Shown: positions 1 to 6,929 of the stretch, one piece after another
How positions within the stretch are numbered: the stretch's first letter is position 1
Layout: each line of letters starts with the position of its first letter
Position numbers and translations under genes: made by a program
Notes under the pieces: model-generated
Database searches by the model: none
What the model was told of the DNA's origin: nothing
What the model saw: the letters and a program-made list of their open reading frames with translations, nothing else
Assembly: GCA_002435335.1 (NCBI GenBank)
Contig: DJMI01000120.1
Coordinates: 1 to 8,888 of the forward strand
Reading direction: 5' to 3'
DNA length: 8,888 nucleotides
DNA from: Nitrosomonas sp. UBA6494
GTDB taxonomy: Bacteria > Pseudomonadota > Gammaproteobacteria > Burkholderiales > Nitrosomonadaceae

Positions 1-197
1 CCCTGAGCGTTGCGGGCAAACGGGAGATCAAGCCACTTCATGGTACGTGCGAATGTCAAATCGTTAGATGATAGCCGATAAAAACCGGAAGAGTTTAAAT
101 TTTGTGACAGGGGTTTTGCTTTTTTCTAAGTGATAATCGCGTAATTCGAACGATTTCCGCAAGTGATTTTTGATCTAATGCAGTATGTCGAAGCAGA
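1..197. other. left-edge region, no supportable gene
   Basis: No convincing gene is visible. A leftward frame opens with ATG at 41-39 (MKWLDLPFARNAQ, running off the edge) and a rightward frame is open from 3 to a TGA at 69-71, but neither has a clear ribosome site or a family I recognise, so I assign neither. AAAACC at 81-86 can pair with GGTTTT at 113-118, followed by a T-run at 121-125; the stem is weak and the loop is long, so I do not call a terminator. The rest is AT-rich and unassigned. Confidence 0.4.
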
Positions 198-1049
198 TCA
201 ATCTTGAATATTTCTTTTTATTATCAATGAACTAGGATGCTGTATCAGAATAGTGTAATGGTCTTTGCTTCTGGCGACCCAACCGCGGATTTCAAGTGGC
301 TTCCCAACATAAGTTGATATTTCGGGAAATAATTTGAGATTGGCGTTGGCAATGCGAACATCGATCTTATCGCTAAAAATCAGCCGGGTATATTTTTTGT
401 TAACCTTTATGCCGACCGGTGATCCTGTAAATCGCCGCCAACCTGAGGTGTGATCGCTGATTTGTGCGATCGACCGAGGTTGGTATTCCGGCATTCCCCA
501 AATACCGAGTTTTTTCTTTTCGGCGTGCTGTTGCGCTTGAATCAGCTTATTTGCATAACGCAAATTAGGTGGAATGATGCTGAGCGTTCCTAAGCCATTT
601 TCCAGTAGAGCCAAGTTGACATGTTTGCCGTTAGGTAAAAATACATGCGCAAGCTTGCGTTTATATTTGTCTTTTTTTTCTTCATCGTGTTCCAGAAAAA
701 TTGTTTGTTCTTTGAGCAGCTTTTGTAGCCATTCTTTGGCTGCAATGCCGCCGGGTTCTTCGCTTCGGACACGACTCTGAATTTCCGGGGTGTTTACTCC
801 TAGTAAGCGGACATGCAGACCGCCTTCCAGCATAATTGTATCGCCATCATATACTTTTTCGACTTGATACAAGCGGCGCTTAACTTGCGCATTGATTTGT
901 AGGCGGTGTGCATCAGTGGAAGGAGTATCGGAATAAGTGACACGCCCTTGACTGTCGATGTGGCGGTAAATATCTCCGGCGACAAGCGTGGGGGCTGAGA
1001 TAAGTAGGATTAGAGAGATAATTCCGTAAAGTTGCTTATGATGAAGCAT
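198..1049 (-). CDS. exported thermonuclease-like (SNase family) protein with DUF4124-like N-terminus
   Basis: Predicted 283-residue staphylococcal-nuclease-family enzyme, which would hydrolyse DNA or RNA phosphodiester bonds with Ca2+. I chose the ATG at 1049 because it begins a clear signal peptide (residues 1-24: MLHHKQ, hydrophobic LYGIISLILLISAP, then TLVAG). The frame is open up to a TTG at 1154, but that adds 35 residues ahead of the signal and lacks a good ribosome site. Residues 26-45 (IYRHIDSQGRVTYSDTP) resemble DUF4124. The nuclease core follows: DGDT at 68-71, VRLLGVNTPEI at 80-90, DKYKRKLAHVF at 127-137, and a KKKLGIWG ending near 185. The three SNase catalytic positions (Arg35, Glu43, Arg87 in the S. 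aureus enzyme) appear as R81, E89 and R131; the usual Asp before TPE is Asn. The last 75 residues include IRGWVARSKDHYTILIQHP and look like a small beta-rich, possibly OB-fold, domain (inference). It faces away from the symporter gene and is probably a single transcription unit. Confidence 0.85.
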   Translation of the reverse strand: MLHHKQLYGIISLILLISAPTLVAGDIYRHIDSQGRVTYSDTPSTDAHRLQINAQVKRRLYQVEKVYDGDTIMLEGGLHVRLLGVNTPEIQSRVRSEEPGGIAAKEWLQKLLKEQTIFLEHDEEKKDKYKRKLAHVFLPNGKHVNLALLENGLGTLSIIPPNLRYANKLIQAQQHAEKKKLGIWGMPEYQPRSIAQISDHTSGWRRFTGSPVGIKVNKKYTRLIFSDKIDVRIANANLKLFPEISTYVGKPLEIRGWVARSKDHYTILIQHPSSLIIKRNIQD

Positions 1050-1339
1050 ATAGGTTCCGGTACGATTAAGCCGATCTCGAAGAAATGGGAACGTTGCAGA
1101 GTAAAATATGGCAAAATTTACCATTTGATCGTTTCCGTGATTGGTTCGTATCAAATGAACAATTGCATAAACAATATATCAATAATCGAAATCAAATCAA
1201 AATAATGTGTTTTATCTCTTTTCACCTCAATGTTTCTTGCAAAATTTGATATCGAGTGGGCCATGTTTCAGTGTGATCGAATATCGCTGCATGCAACTTA
1301 GTAAGGGTTGTGTGGCCGGAGTTCAATAATCTATGATCT
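1050..1339. other. divergent intergenic spacer
   Basis: This 290-base stretch separates the leftward nuclease gene from the rightward symporter gene and should hold both promoters. The part from about 1155 to 1260 is markedly AT-rich. One leftward promoter candidate is listed separately; I found no rightward promoter with both boxes well placed. No small gene or stable RNA structure stands out. Confidence 0.6.
1173..1200 (-). promoter_or_regulatory. candidate sigma-70 promoter for the nuclease gene
   Basis: Read on the minus strand, TTGATT (1200-1195) and TATATT (1178-1173) are separated by 16 bases, matching the consensus at 4/6 and 5/6 positions. Transcription would start near 1166, giving a leader of about 117 bases before the chosen ATG at 1049. 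The region is strongly AT-rich, so a chance match is possible. Confidence 0.35.
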
Positions 1340-2785
1340 ATGGAAATCGATAAATTAATCGACGCGACTTTTGAGCCGATTTCAAACGCGGTGGCATCGG
1401 TTATTTTCTATAGTGTCCGACTGCTTGATCTGGAGATAAAGTTAATTCTGATTTGGTTGGTCATTGCCGCGCTGTTTTTTACGTTTTATCTCGGCTTTAT
1501 CAATTTCCGCTGTTTTTTTCATGCGATCGATGTGTTGCGTGGCAAGCATGATAGCGGTGAATCGAATGGTCATATTAGCCGGTTCCAGGCTTTGATGACA
1601 TCGTTATCTGCAACGATTGGATTGGGCAATATTGCAGGCGTTGCAGTAGCGATTTCCGTCGGCGGACCCGGGGCTGCATTCTGGATGGCGTTCATGGGAC
1701 TATTTAGCATGTCGACCAAATTTGTCGAGGTAACCTTGGGCGTTAAGTATCGCCAATACGGTGCGAATCATGACCAGGAAATGATTTCCGGCGGTCCGAT
1801 GTATTATTTGCGTATCGCATTTGAACGATTGCAAAAACCGCGCATGGCGAAATTCATGGCAGGATTGTTTGCGGCGTGTTGCATCGGCGGCACTATCGGT
1901 GCCGGAGGATTGTTTCAAGCCAATCAGGCTTATCAACAAGCACTGGTGGTAACGGGTGGCGATGCCAGTTTTATAGCCGATAAAGGCTGGTTGTTTGGTT
2001 TTTTCATGGCCATTCTGGTGGGCATGGTCATCATCGGCGGTATTCAGTGGATTGCGGCGGTGGCTGGACGGATCGTGCCGGTCATGGCGATTATTTATGT
2101 GGTTGCGGGATTTGTGGTGATCGGTATTCATCATCAAGCGATTCCTGCTGCAATGAAAACTATTTTTGAAATGGCTTTGTACCCCGAGGCCGGTATCGGT
2201 GCATTATTGGGTGCTTTGTTAATGGGCGTGCAACGGGCGACTTTCTCCAACGAAGCGGGGTTGGGGTCGTCGGCGATTGCGCATGCGGCGGTAAAAACCG
2301 ATGTGCCGATCAGTCAAGGCATGGTGGCGATGCTTGGGCCATTCATCGACACGGTGGTGGTATGCATGATTACCGCGCTGGTAATCGTGATTTCAGGTGC
2401 TTATGTTGAGGGTGGCGGTATCGAAGGCGTGCAATTGGCTTCACGCGCATTTGCTTCGGGAATTTCATGGTTTCCCTATGTGTTGGCGCTGACGGTGTTT
2501 TTGTTTGCCTATTCAACCATGATTTCCTGGTCTTATTACGGTTTGAAATGTGCGACCTACTTATTCGGTGAGCAGCTCATCATTGAACGCATCTATAAGC
2601 TGCTATTTTGCTTATTTATTATTATCGGTGCGTCGGCGCAGCTATCCAACATCATTTTATTCACCGATGCCATGGTGTTTGCCATGGCGATTCCAAATAT
2701 CATCGGCTTATATATGCTGGCACCTGAAGTGAAGCGGGATCTGCGCGCTTATCTGCGCGATTTACATCAAAAAAGAAACAGATAA
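1340..2785 (+). CDS. sodium:alanine/glycine symporter (AGCS family)
   Basis: A 481-residue inner-membrane amino-acid carrier; AGCS members import alanine or glycine together with Na+ (some use H+). The hallmark regions are present: SATIGLGNIAGVAVAISVGG at 90-109 continuing into PGAAFWMAFMG (110-120), and ATFSNEAGLGSSAIAHAA at 300-317. Hydrophobic segments are spread through the protein (for example 33-57, 99-125, 174-192, 218-262, 285-297, 331-354, 376-395, 420-462). Length fits the family, and the ending is a short basic tail (KRDLRAYLRDLHQKRNR). ATG at 1340 is the first start after an in-frame TGA at 1334-1336. The only SD-like stretch, GGAG at 1318-1321, lies 18 bases upstream, so initiation looks weak. 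Substrate cannot be read from the sequence. It has no clear functional link to the downstream mla genes, although it runs in the same direction with an 82-base gap. Confidence 0.9.
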   Translation: MEIDKLIDATFEPISNAVASVIFYSVRLLDLEIKLILIWLVIAALFFTFYLGFINFRCFFHAIDVLRGKHDSGESNGHISRFQALMTSLSATIGLGNIAGVAVAISVGGPGAAFWMAFMGLFSMSTKFVEVTLGVKYRQYGANHDQEMISGGPMYYLRIAFERLQKPRMAKFMAGLFAACCIGGTIGAGGLFQANQAYQQALVVTGGDASFIADKGWLFGFFMAILVGMVIIGGIQWIAAVAGRIVPVMAIIYVVAGFVVIGIHHQAIPAAMKTIFEMALYPEAGIGALLGALLMGVQRATFSNEAGLGSSAIAHAAVKTDVPISQGMVAMLGPFIDTVVVCMITALVIVISGAYVEGGGIEGVQLASRAFASGISWFPYVLALTVFLFAYSTMISWSYYGLKCATYLFGEQLIIERIYKLLFCLFIIIGASAQLSNIILFTDAMVFAMAIPNIIGLYMLAPEVKRDLRAYLRDLHQKRNR

Positions 2786-2789
2786 ACCT

Positions 2790-2838
2790 TTGGGAGCGAC
2801 AAAAGTGCATTAAAATTAGCACCGCTCTGAAAAGTGCA
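2790..2838 (+). promoter_or_regulatory. bulged inverted repeat and 9-base direct repeat upstream of mlaF
   Basis: The 82-base spacer between the symporter gene and mlaF contains GAGCG (2794-2798) and GTGC (2805-2808) that can pair with GCAC (2819-2822) and CGCTC (2823-2827), leaving a 6-base bulge (ACAAAA) and a 10-base loop. AAAAGTGCA occurs twice, at 2801-2809 and 2830-2838, 29 bases apart. TAAAAT at 2811-2816 resembles a -10 box, with TTGGGA at 2790-2795 as a poor -35 at short spacing (15). No T-run follows the hairpin, so it is not a classical terminator. It may carry the operon promoter or an operator; the role is inferred. Confidence 0.35.
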
Positions 2839-2867
2839 AATAAAAAACCTTTTATCAGCTTGATGGC

Positions 2868-3680
2868 ATGGCATCCGAAAATTTAATTGAAATTAAAGAC
2901 CTGAATTTTTCCTACGATACCCGGGCAATTCTAAAAGGCATCAATATGACGATGCAGCGCGGTAAAGTTGTGGCCATCATGGGCGGCAGCGGGTCTGGGA
3001 AAACCACGTTGCTGCGGTTAATCGGTGGCGCGTTGCCGCCTACGTCCGGGTATGTGAAATTTGACGGTGATGTCGTGCATGAATTGAATCGCGATGCATT
3101 GTTCAAATTGCGCCGCAAAATGGGCATGTTGTTTCAGTTCGGCGCATTGTTTACGGATTTATCGGTATTCGACAATGTTGCATTTCAAATGCGCGAACAC
3201 ACCAATTTACCGGAATCAATGATACGTGATCTGGTATTGATGAAATTGCATGCGGTCGGGTTGCGCGGTGCACATCATTTGATGCCGAATGAATTATCCG
3301 GTGGCATGGCGCGTCGGGTCGCTTTGGCACGCTCGATCGCACTCGATCCAATGTTGATCATGTACGATGAGCCATTCACTGGCCTTGATCCGATATCACT
3401 CAGCGTAATCGGCAATTTGATCCGCCGTTTAACAGATGCCTTGGGTATGACATCGATCGTGGTGACTCACGACGTTCAGGAATCGCTGAAAATTGTCGAT
3501 TACGTTTATTTTGTCGCTGACGGCGTGATTGCTGCCGAAGGTACGCCGCAGCAAGTACGTGATTCGGTCGCGCCGTTTGTGCACCAATTCGTTCATGGCG
3601 AAGAAGACGGTCCGGTGCCGTTTCATTACCCCGCGCAGCAGTATCGCAAGGATTTGAATCTGGAGAGCGAAGTTGTTTAA
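2868..3680 (+). CDS. mlaF: Mla phospholipid transporter ATPase MlaF
   Basis: A 270-residue cytoplasmic ATPase subunit of the MlaFEDB complex, which powers phospholipid movement between the inner membrane and periplasmic MlaC. All ABC motifs are intact: Walker A GGSGSGKTT at 39-47, Q-loop Q90, signature LSGGMARR at 143-150, Walker B LIMYDEP at 163-169 with catalytic E168, and H-loop H201. The C-terminal extension (about 240-270, with HGEEDGPVPFHYPA) is characteristic of MlaF; in the E. coli structures this tail wraps onto the partner ATPase. Length matches E. coli MlaF (269). ATG at 2868 is the natural start for MASENLIEIKDL, though no strong ribosome site precedes it. It is the first gene of the cluster; its last 8 bases overlap mlaE, implying translational coupling. 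Confidence 0.96.
   Translation: MASENLIEIKDLNFSYDTRAILKGINMTMQRGKVVAIMGGSGSGKTTLLRLIGGALPPTSGYVKFDGDVVHELNRDALFKLRRKMGMLFQFGALFTDLSVFDNVAFQMREHTNLPESMIRDLVLMKLHAVGLRGAHHLMPNELSGGMARRVALARSIALDPMLIMYDEPFTGLDPISLSVIGNLIRRLTDALGMTSIVVTHDVQESLKIVDYVYFVADGVIAAEGTPQQVRDSVAPFVHQFVHGEEDGPVPFHYPAQQYRKDLNLESEVV
3662..3665 (+). promoter_or_regulatory. ribosome binding site supporting the TTG start of mlaE
   Basis: GGAG inside the 3' end of mlaF lies 7 bases before TTG at 3673. This good spacing supports the unusual TTG as the real mlaE start, eight bases inside the end of mlaF. Confidence 0.6.
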
Positions 3681-4470
3681 GCGTATCGTCTCTAGCATTC
3701 GACATATCGGACATCAAACGATCGAAGGTGCTTGGCGTTTGGGGGTTGCCACCCGATTCTTTTTGCTGGTACTGCTGAAATCTGGCACCAGCTTGCGGCG
3801 ATTCGGCTTGGTGGTTCGGGAATTGTATTTTACCGGTGTGTTGTCGCTGATCATTATTGTCGTATCCGGTTTGTTTGTTGGTATGGTATTGGGTTTGCAA
3901 GGTTATGAAACATTGCAAAAATACGGTTCCGAATCGGCAGTTGGTACCTTGGTGGCTTTGTCGCTGGTGCGTGAGCTAGGACCGGTGGTTGCAGCGTTAT
4001 TGTTTGCTAGTCGCGCTGGTTCAGCGATTACCGCAGAAATCGGTTTGATGAAGGCGACCGAACAATTGTCCGCGATGGGTATGATGGCGGTCGATCCGAT
4101 AGCGCGAGTGGTTGCGCCGCGTTTCTGGGCTGGTGTGATTTCAATGCCGTTCCTCGCGGCTATTTTTTCGGTAATGGGTGTATTCGGCGGCTATCTGGTT
4201 ACCGTAGTCTTCATTGGTGTCGATGAAGGGTCTTATTGGTCGCAAATGCAAAGTGCAGTGGATTTTCGTTTCGACATCGTAAACGGTTTCATCAAAAGCT
4301 GTTTCTTCGGTGTCGCGGTGACAGCGATTGCGGTATTTGAAGGTTACGATGCGCCACCGACGGCGGAAGGCGTGTCCGGCGCAACCACACGTACCGTGGT
4401 TACGTCGTCATTGGTGATTTTGGGGCTTGATTTTATATTGACCGCGTTCATGTTCAGAGGAGTGAGTTAA
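3673..4470 (+). CDS. mlaE: Mla phospholipid transporter permease MlaE
   Basis: A 265-residue inner-membrane permease that forms the dimeric core of the MlaFEDB lipid transporter. It starts at TTG with a well-placed GGAG, overlapping mlaF. The N-terminus is an amphipathic/interfacial stretch (1-45), followed by membrane segments at about 54-76, 88-112, 145-182, 205-222 and 243-262. The conserved family core LVRELGPVVAALLFASRAGS (98-117) and EIGLMKATEQLSAM (122-135) contains the coupling region contacting MlaF. Late conserved motif FEGYDAPPTAEGVSGATTRTVV is at 222-243. Length is typical (about 260). The stop TAA overlaps the ATG of mlaD by one base. Confidence 0.96.
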   Translation: MFKRIVSSIRHIGHQTIEGAWRLGVATRFFLLVLLKSGTSLRRFGLVVRELYFTGVLSLIIIVVSGLFVGMVLGLQGYETLQKYGSESAVGTLVALSLVRELGPVVAALLFASRAGSAITAEIGLMKATEQLSAMGMMAVDPIARVVAPRFWAGVISMPFLAAIFSVMGVFGGYLVTVVFIGVDEGSYWSQMQSAVDFRFDIVNGFIKSCFFGVAVTAIAVFEGYDAPPTAEGVSGATTRTVVTSSLVILGLDFILTAFMFRGVS

Positions 4471-4937
4471 TGCAGCGGACAGCGATGGATTTGTGGGTGG
4501 GTTTGTTTGTCGTGATGGGAATTGTCGCATTGATGATTCTGAGCCTTAAAGTGGGCAACCTCAATGTCTACAATCCGGCGCAAAGCTATACCATTACCGG
4601 GAATTTTGAAAATATTGGTGGCCTAAAAGTGCGTGCGCCGGTCAAGAGTGCCGGTGTGGTGGTCGGGCGTGTGACCGATATTCAGTTTAGTACCGAAACA
4701 TACGATGCGATTGTGACGCTGAGTATGGACAGCCGGTTTCAGTTCCCGAAAGATACTTTCGCCAGTATTTTGACTTCGGGCTTACTCGGTGAGCAGTACA
4801 TCGGCTTGGCGGCGGGCGGTGACGAAACCAAGCTGCAACATGGTGACAAGTTGATGAAAACTAATTCCGCGATGGTACTGGAAGAATTGATCGGACGCTT
4901 TTTATTTAACAAAGCAGCCGAAGATGATTCGCTGTGA
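4470..4937 (+). CDS. mlaD: Mla outer-membrane lipid asymmetry protein MlaD (MCE domain)
   Basis: A 155-residue substrate-binding subunit, anchored in the inner membrane and exposed to the periplasm. MlaD forms a hexameric ring on MlaE through which phospholipids pass. Residues 7-27 form the single transmembrane anchor; the MCE domain spans about 38-117 (YTITGNFENIGGLKVRAPVK, continuing to GLLGEQYIGL at 104-113, the conserved pore-loop region). A C-terminal helix (about 132-147) would line the central tunnel. The protein is shorter than E. coli MlaD (183), with a reduced C-terminal tail, which is common outside enterics. GAGGAG at 4457-4462 gives a strong ribosome site 7 bases before ATG, and the start overlaps the mlaE stop as TAATG. 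A 72-base gap follows before mlaC; mlaA, found here in some betaproteobacteria, is absent. Confidence 0.95.
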   Translation: MQRTAMDLWVGLFVVMGIVALMILSLKVGNLNVYNPAQSYTITGNFENIGGLKVRAPVKSAGVVVGRVTDIQFSTETYDAIVTLSMDSRFQFPKDTFASILTSGLLGEQYIGLAAGGDETKLQHGDKLMKTNSAMVLEELIGRFLFNKAAEDDSL

Positions 4938-4949
4938 TTGAATGGATAT

Positions 4950-4978
4950 TTGTCAATTTCAGCGTTGTTAGTTAGTAT
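4950..4978 (+). promoter_or_regulatory. candidate internal promoter upstream of mlaC
   Basis: TTGTCA (4950-4955, 5/6 match to the -35 consensus) and TAGTAT (4973-4978, 4/6 match to the -10) are separated by exactly 17 bases in the mlaD-mlaC gap. Transcription would begin near 4985, about 25 bases before the mlaC ATG, leaving room for its ribosome site. It could uncouple mlaC and later genes from mlaFED. Confidence 0.4.
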
Positions 4979-5009
4979 TGCATCTACTTGAACATTTGGT
5001 GAGGAAGCG

Positions 5010-5630
5010 ATGAAAAGATTTCTTGGCGTAGTTGTGTTAATACTTTCCGGTTTGTTGGTTTTTCCGGCAGGAGCAGCTAATTTGGCGCCTGATAAATTGG
5101 TGGATCAAACAGTGCATGAAGTCATTGATATTATCAGGAAGGACGAGGCATTAAGAAATGGCAATAAGGAAAAAATGCTGGATCTGATCGAAACCAAGAT
5201 ACTGCCGCATTTTAATTTCACTCGCATGACGCAGTTGGCGATGGGGCAACACTGGTCAAAGGCTTCGCCGGAGCAACAAGCTAAGCTAGTGGGTGAATTT
5301 CGCACTCTGCTGGTGCGCACTTATTCCAATGCATTGACCAGCTATCAGGACGAAACGATCAAAGTCAATCCAATATCGTCACTGGGCGATCGCACCGAAA
5401 CTTCAGTTCGTACAATGGTTATCCAAGGAAAAGGAAAGGAGCCTATCCCGATTGATTACGCCATGGAAAAGAAACCAGATGGCTGGAAAGTCTATGATGT
5501 AACTGTGGCCGGCGTGAGCTTGGTGATTAATTATCGCGGTAGTTTCAACAGCCAGGTGCGTAAAGGTGGCGTTGATGGATTGATTAAGGCGTTGGTAGAT
5601 AAAAATAAATCATTAGAAGGAAAGAAATAG
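5010..5630 (+). CDS. mlaC: periplasmic phospholipid carrier MlaC
   Basis: A 206-residue periplasmic shuttle (Ttg2D/MlaC family) that carries phospholipids between the outer-membrane MlaA-porin complex and the inner-membrane MlaFEDB complex. Residues 1-22 form a signal peptide (KR, hydrophobic FLGVVVLILSGLLVFPA, then GAA) with likely cleavage just before NLAPDKL. Family-typical regions follow: ILPHFNFTRMTQLAMGQHW at 64-82, FRTLLVRTYSNAL at 97-109, GWKVYDVTVAGVSLVINYR at 158-176 and the SFNSQV element at 178-183. Length agrees with E. coli MlaC (211). GAGG at 5001-5004 gives a ribosome site 5 bases before ATG. It lies 72 bases after mlaD, with a possible promoter of its own, and 8 bases before mlaB. 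Confidence 0.95.
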   Translation: MKRFLGVVVLILSGLLVFPAGAANLAPDKLVDQTVHEVIDIIRKDEALRNGNKEKMLDLIETKILPHFNFTRMTQLAMGQHWSKASPEQQAKLVGEFRTLLVRTYSNALTSYQDETIKVNPISSLGDRTETSVRTMVIQGKGKEPIPIDYAMEKKPDGWKVYDVTVAGVSLVINYRGSFNSQVRKGGVDGLIKALVDKNKSLEGKK

Positions 5631-5638
5631 TCGGAGCA

Positions 5639-5947
5639 ATGAACAAACCGGCGGCAACGATTTTTCGTGAGGGTGACAGAGTAATCGTGGATGGTTCTGT
5701 CACCGTCGATAACGTTGTAGCATTGACACAAAAAGGTATTGTCTTGTTTGAGGGACAAACTTTGACGGTCGACTTGGGAAAAGTGACCGAAGTGGACTCT
5801 ACAGCGATCAGCATGTTGCTCGAATGGTTGCGAGCAGTGCAACACAACAACGATTCTTTGCGGATTGAGAATACACCGCAAAATCTTAGCAGTCTGATTC
5901 AACTCTATGGCGTGGCGGAGATGATTCCGCTATCTTCTTGTCAGTAA
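5639..5947 (+). CDS. mlaB: STAS-domain protein MlaB
   Basis: A 102-residue single STAS domain. MlaB binds MlaF in the cytoplasm and is needed for assembly and activity of the MlaFEDB transporter. The STAS core is seen as LTVDLGKVTEVDSTAISMLL (42-61), followed by the helix EWLRAVQHNN and the strand SLRIENTP. The switch position where anti-sigma antagonists carry a phosphorylatable Ser and E. coli MlaB carries a functionally important Thr reads D53-S54-T55 here, so hydroxyl residues are retained. ATG at 5639 is preceded by GGAG at 5633-5636 with only 2 bases of spacing, which is tight; AAGG at 5617-5620 is too far away. Eight bases separate it from the mlaC stop, so co-translation is likely. 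Sequence identity within this family is low, so the call rests on the STAS pattern plus position. Confidence 0.9.
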   Translation: MNKPAATIFREGDRVIVDGSVTVDNVVALTQKGIVLFEGQTLTVDLGKVTEVDSTAISMLLEWLRAVQHNNDSLRIENTPQNLSSLIQLYGVAEMIPLSSCQ

Positions 5948-5955
5948 TCCATCTG

Positions 5956-6017
5956 GCGTTTTGTTGTAAGTAAGTATTATCGCATCGATTTAAAACAAAC
6001 GCGTCCTTTTATTTTTT
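5956..6017 (+). terminator. weak terminator-like or attenuator hairpin between mlaB and the YadG-type gene
   Basis: GCGTTT (5956-5961) plus GTT (5963-5965) can pair with AACAAACGC (5994-6002), giving nine base pairs with one bulged T and a 28-base loop. CC and a T-rich tract (6007-6017, interrupted by one A) follow. The stem is weak and the loop long, so full termination is doubtful; partial attenuation between the mla genes and the downstream ABC pair is possible. The tract runs to within three bases of the next ATG. Confidence 0.3.
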
Positions 6018-6020
6018 AGT

Positions 6021-6929
6021 ATGTTGCCTGCGATAGCAGTAAAACAGATATGCAAGCGCTATGGCAATGTACAAGCGCTGACCGATATTGATCTTGAAAT
6101 TCAGCAAGGGGAATTTTTTGCATTATTGGGACCCAATGGCGCTGGAAAAACGACACTGATCAGCATTATCGCCGGATTGACATTGGCGAACAGTGGTTCG
6201 GTCAAAGTGATGGGGTACGACGTTACTTCGGATTACCGGCATGCGCGACTCAATTTAGGCGTGGTTCCGCAAGAATTGGTGTTTGATCCTTTTTTTACCG
6301 TACGTGAAATTCTGCACATTCAATCCGGTTATTATGGCATTAAAGGCAATGCACACTGGATCGACGAAATTATCGAACGCTTGGATCTTTCCGATAAAGC
6401 GGGCGCAAATATGCGAGCACTGTCGGGTGGCATGAAACGCCGTGTACTGGTGGCGCAAGCATTGGTGCACAAACCACCGGTGATCATTTTGGACGAACCC
6501 ACTGCAGGTGTCGATGTCGAGTTGCGTCAAACGCTGTGGGAATTTGTGCGACAACTCAACCGGGATGGACACACCGTGGTGTTGACCACACACTACCTGG
6601 AAGAAGCAGAAGCCATGTGCAATCGCGTTGCAATGCTGAAAGCTGGAAAAATCATTGCATTGGATCAGATGCAAAATCTGATCGGGAAAATGGCCGGTAA
6701 TAACTCGCTCAGACTGCGACTGTTACCGGATCAATTGCCAGCAGAGTTGCAACCGCTGGAAATCAATCGCATCGGTGGTATGTATGAATTGCGCATAGAC
6801 GACTATACTCAGCTCGAGTCGATTTTGTCGTTGTTGCGTTCGGCACAGATTCAAGTTTTGGAAATGCAGTTACAGCAACCGGATTTGGAGGATGTATTCG
6901 TCAATTTGATGCAAAACGATGAAAATTGA
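6021..6929 (+). CDS. ABC-2-type transporter ATP-binding protein, YadG family
   Basis: A 302-residue cytoplasmic ATPase that pairs with the permease encoded next. Motifs are intact: Walker A GPNGAGKTT at 37-45, Q-loop Q84, signature LSGGMKRR at 134-141, Walker B VIILDEP at 154-160, D-loop at 161-165 (TAGVD) and H-loop H191 within TTHYLEEAEAMC. The pattern and length closely resemble E. coli YadG (308 residues; shared LGPNGAGK, SGGMKRR, DEPTAGVD, TTHYLEEAE) as I recall that sequence. A C-terminal region of about 80 residues ends in QPDLEDVFVNL, usual for exporters of this ABC-2 class. The transported compound of YadGH-type systems is not firmly established. ATG at 6021 lacks any purine-rich ribosome site; the preceding bases are T-rich. 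It lies 73 bases after mlaB and slightly precedes or overlaps the permease start. Confidence 0.9.
   Translation: MLPAIAVKQICKRYGNVQALTDIDLEIQQGEFFALLGPNGAGKTTLISIIAGLTLANSGSVKVMGYDVTSDYRHARLNLGVVPQELVFDPFFTVREILHIQSGYYGIKGNAHWIDEIIERLDLSDKAGANMRALSGGMKRRVLVAQALVHKPPVIILDEPTAGVDVELRQTLWEFVRQLNRDGHTVVLTTHYLEEAEAMCNRVAMLKAGKIIALDQMQNLIGKMAGNNSLRLRLLPDQLPAELQPLEINRIGGMYELRIDDYTQLESILSLLRSAQIQVLEMQLQQPDLEDVFVNLMQNDEN

Noticed and set aside
1..41. Leftward partial ORF starting MKWLDLPFARNAQ at the window edge
   Set aside because: Only 13 codons are visible, no ribosome site precedes the ATG, and a competing rightward frame is open over the same bases; it cannot be judged without flanking sequence.
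1155..1339. A promoter for the symporter gene
   Set aside because: TTGCAT and TTGCAA hexamers occur at 1163 and 1237, but neither has a -10-like hexamer at 16-18 bases, so no rightward promoter could be placed.
1700..2137. 145-residue minus-strand open frame inside the symporter gene
   Set aside because: His/Arg/Asn-rich composition with no domain, fully antisense to the AGCS core.
3400..3918. 172-residue minus-strand open frame across the mlaF/mlaE junction
   Set aside because: It lies antisense to two strongly conserved genes with intact motifs, has no recognisable domain, and its composition looks like reverse-strand translation.
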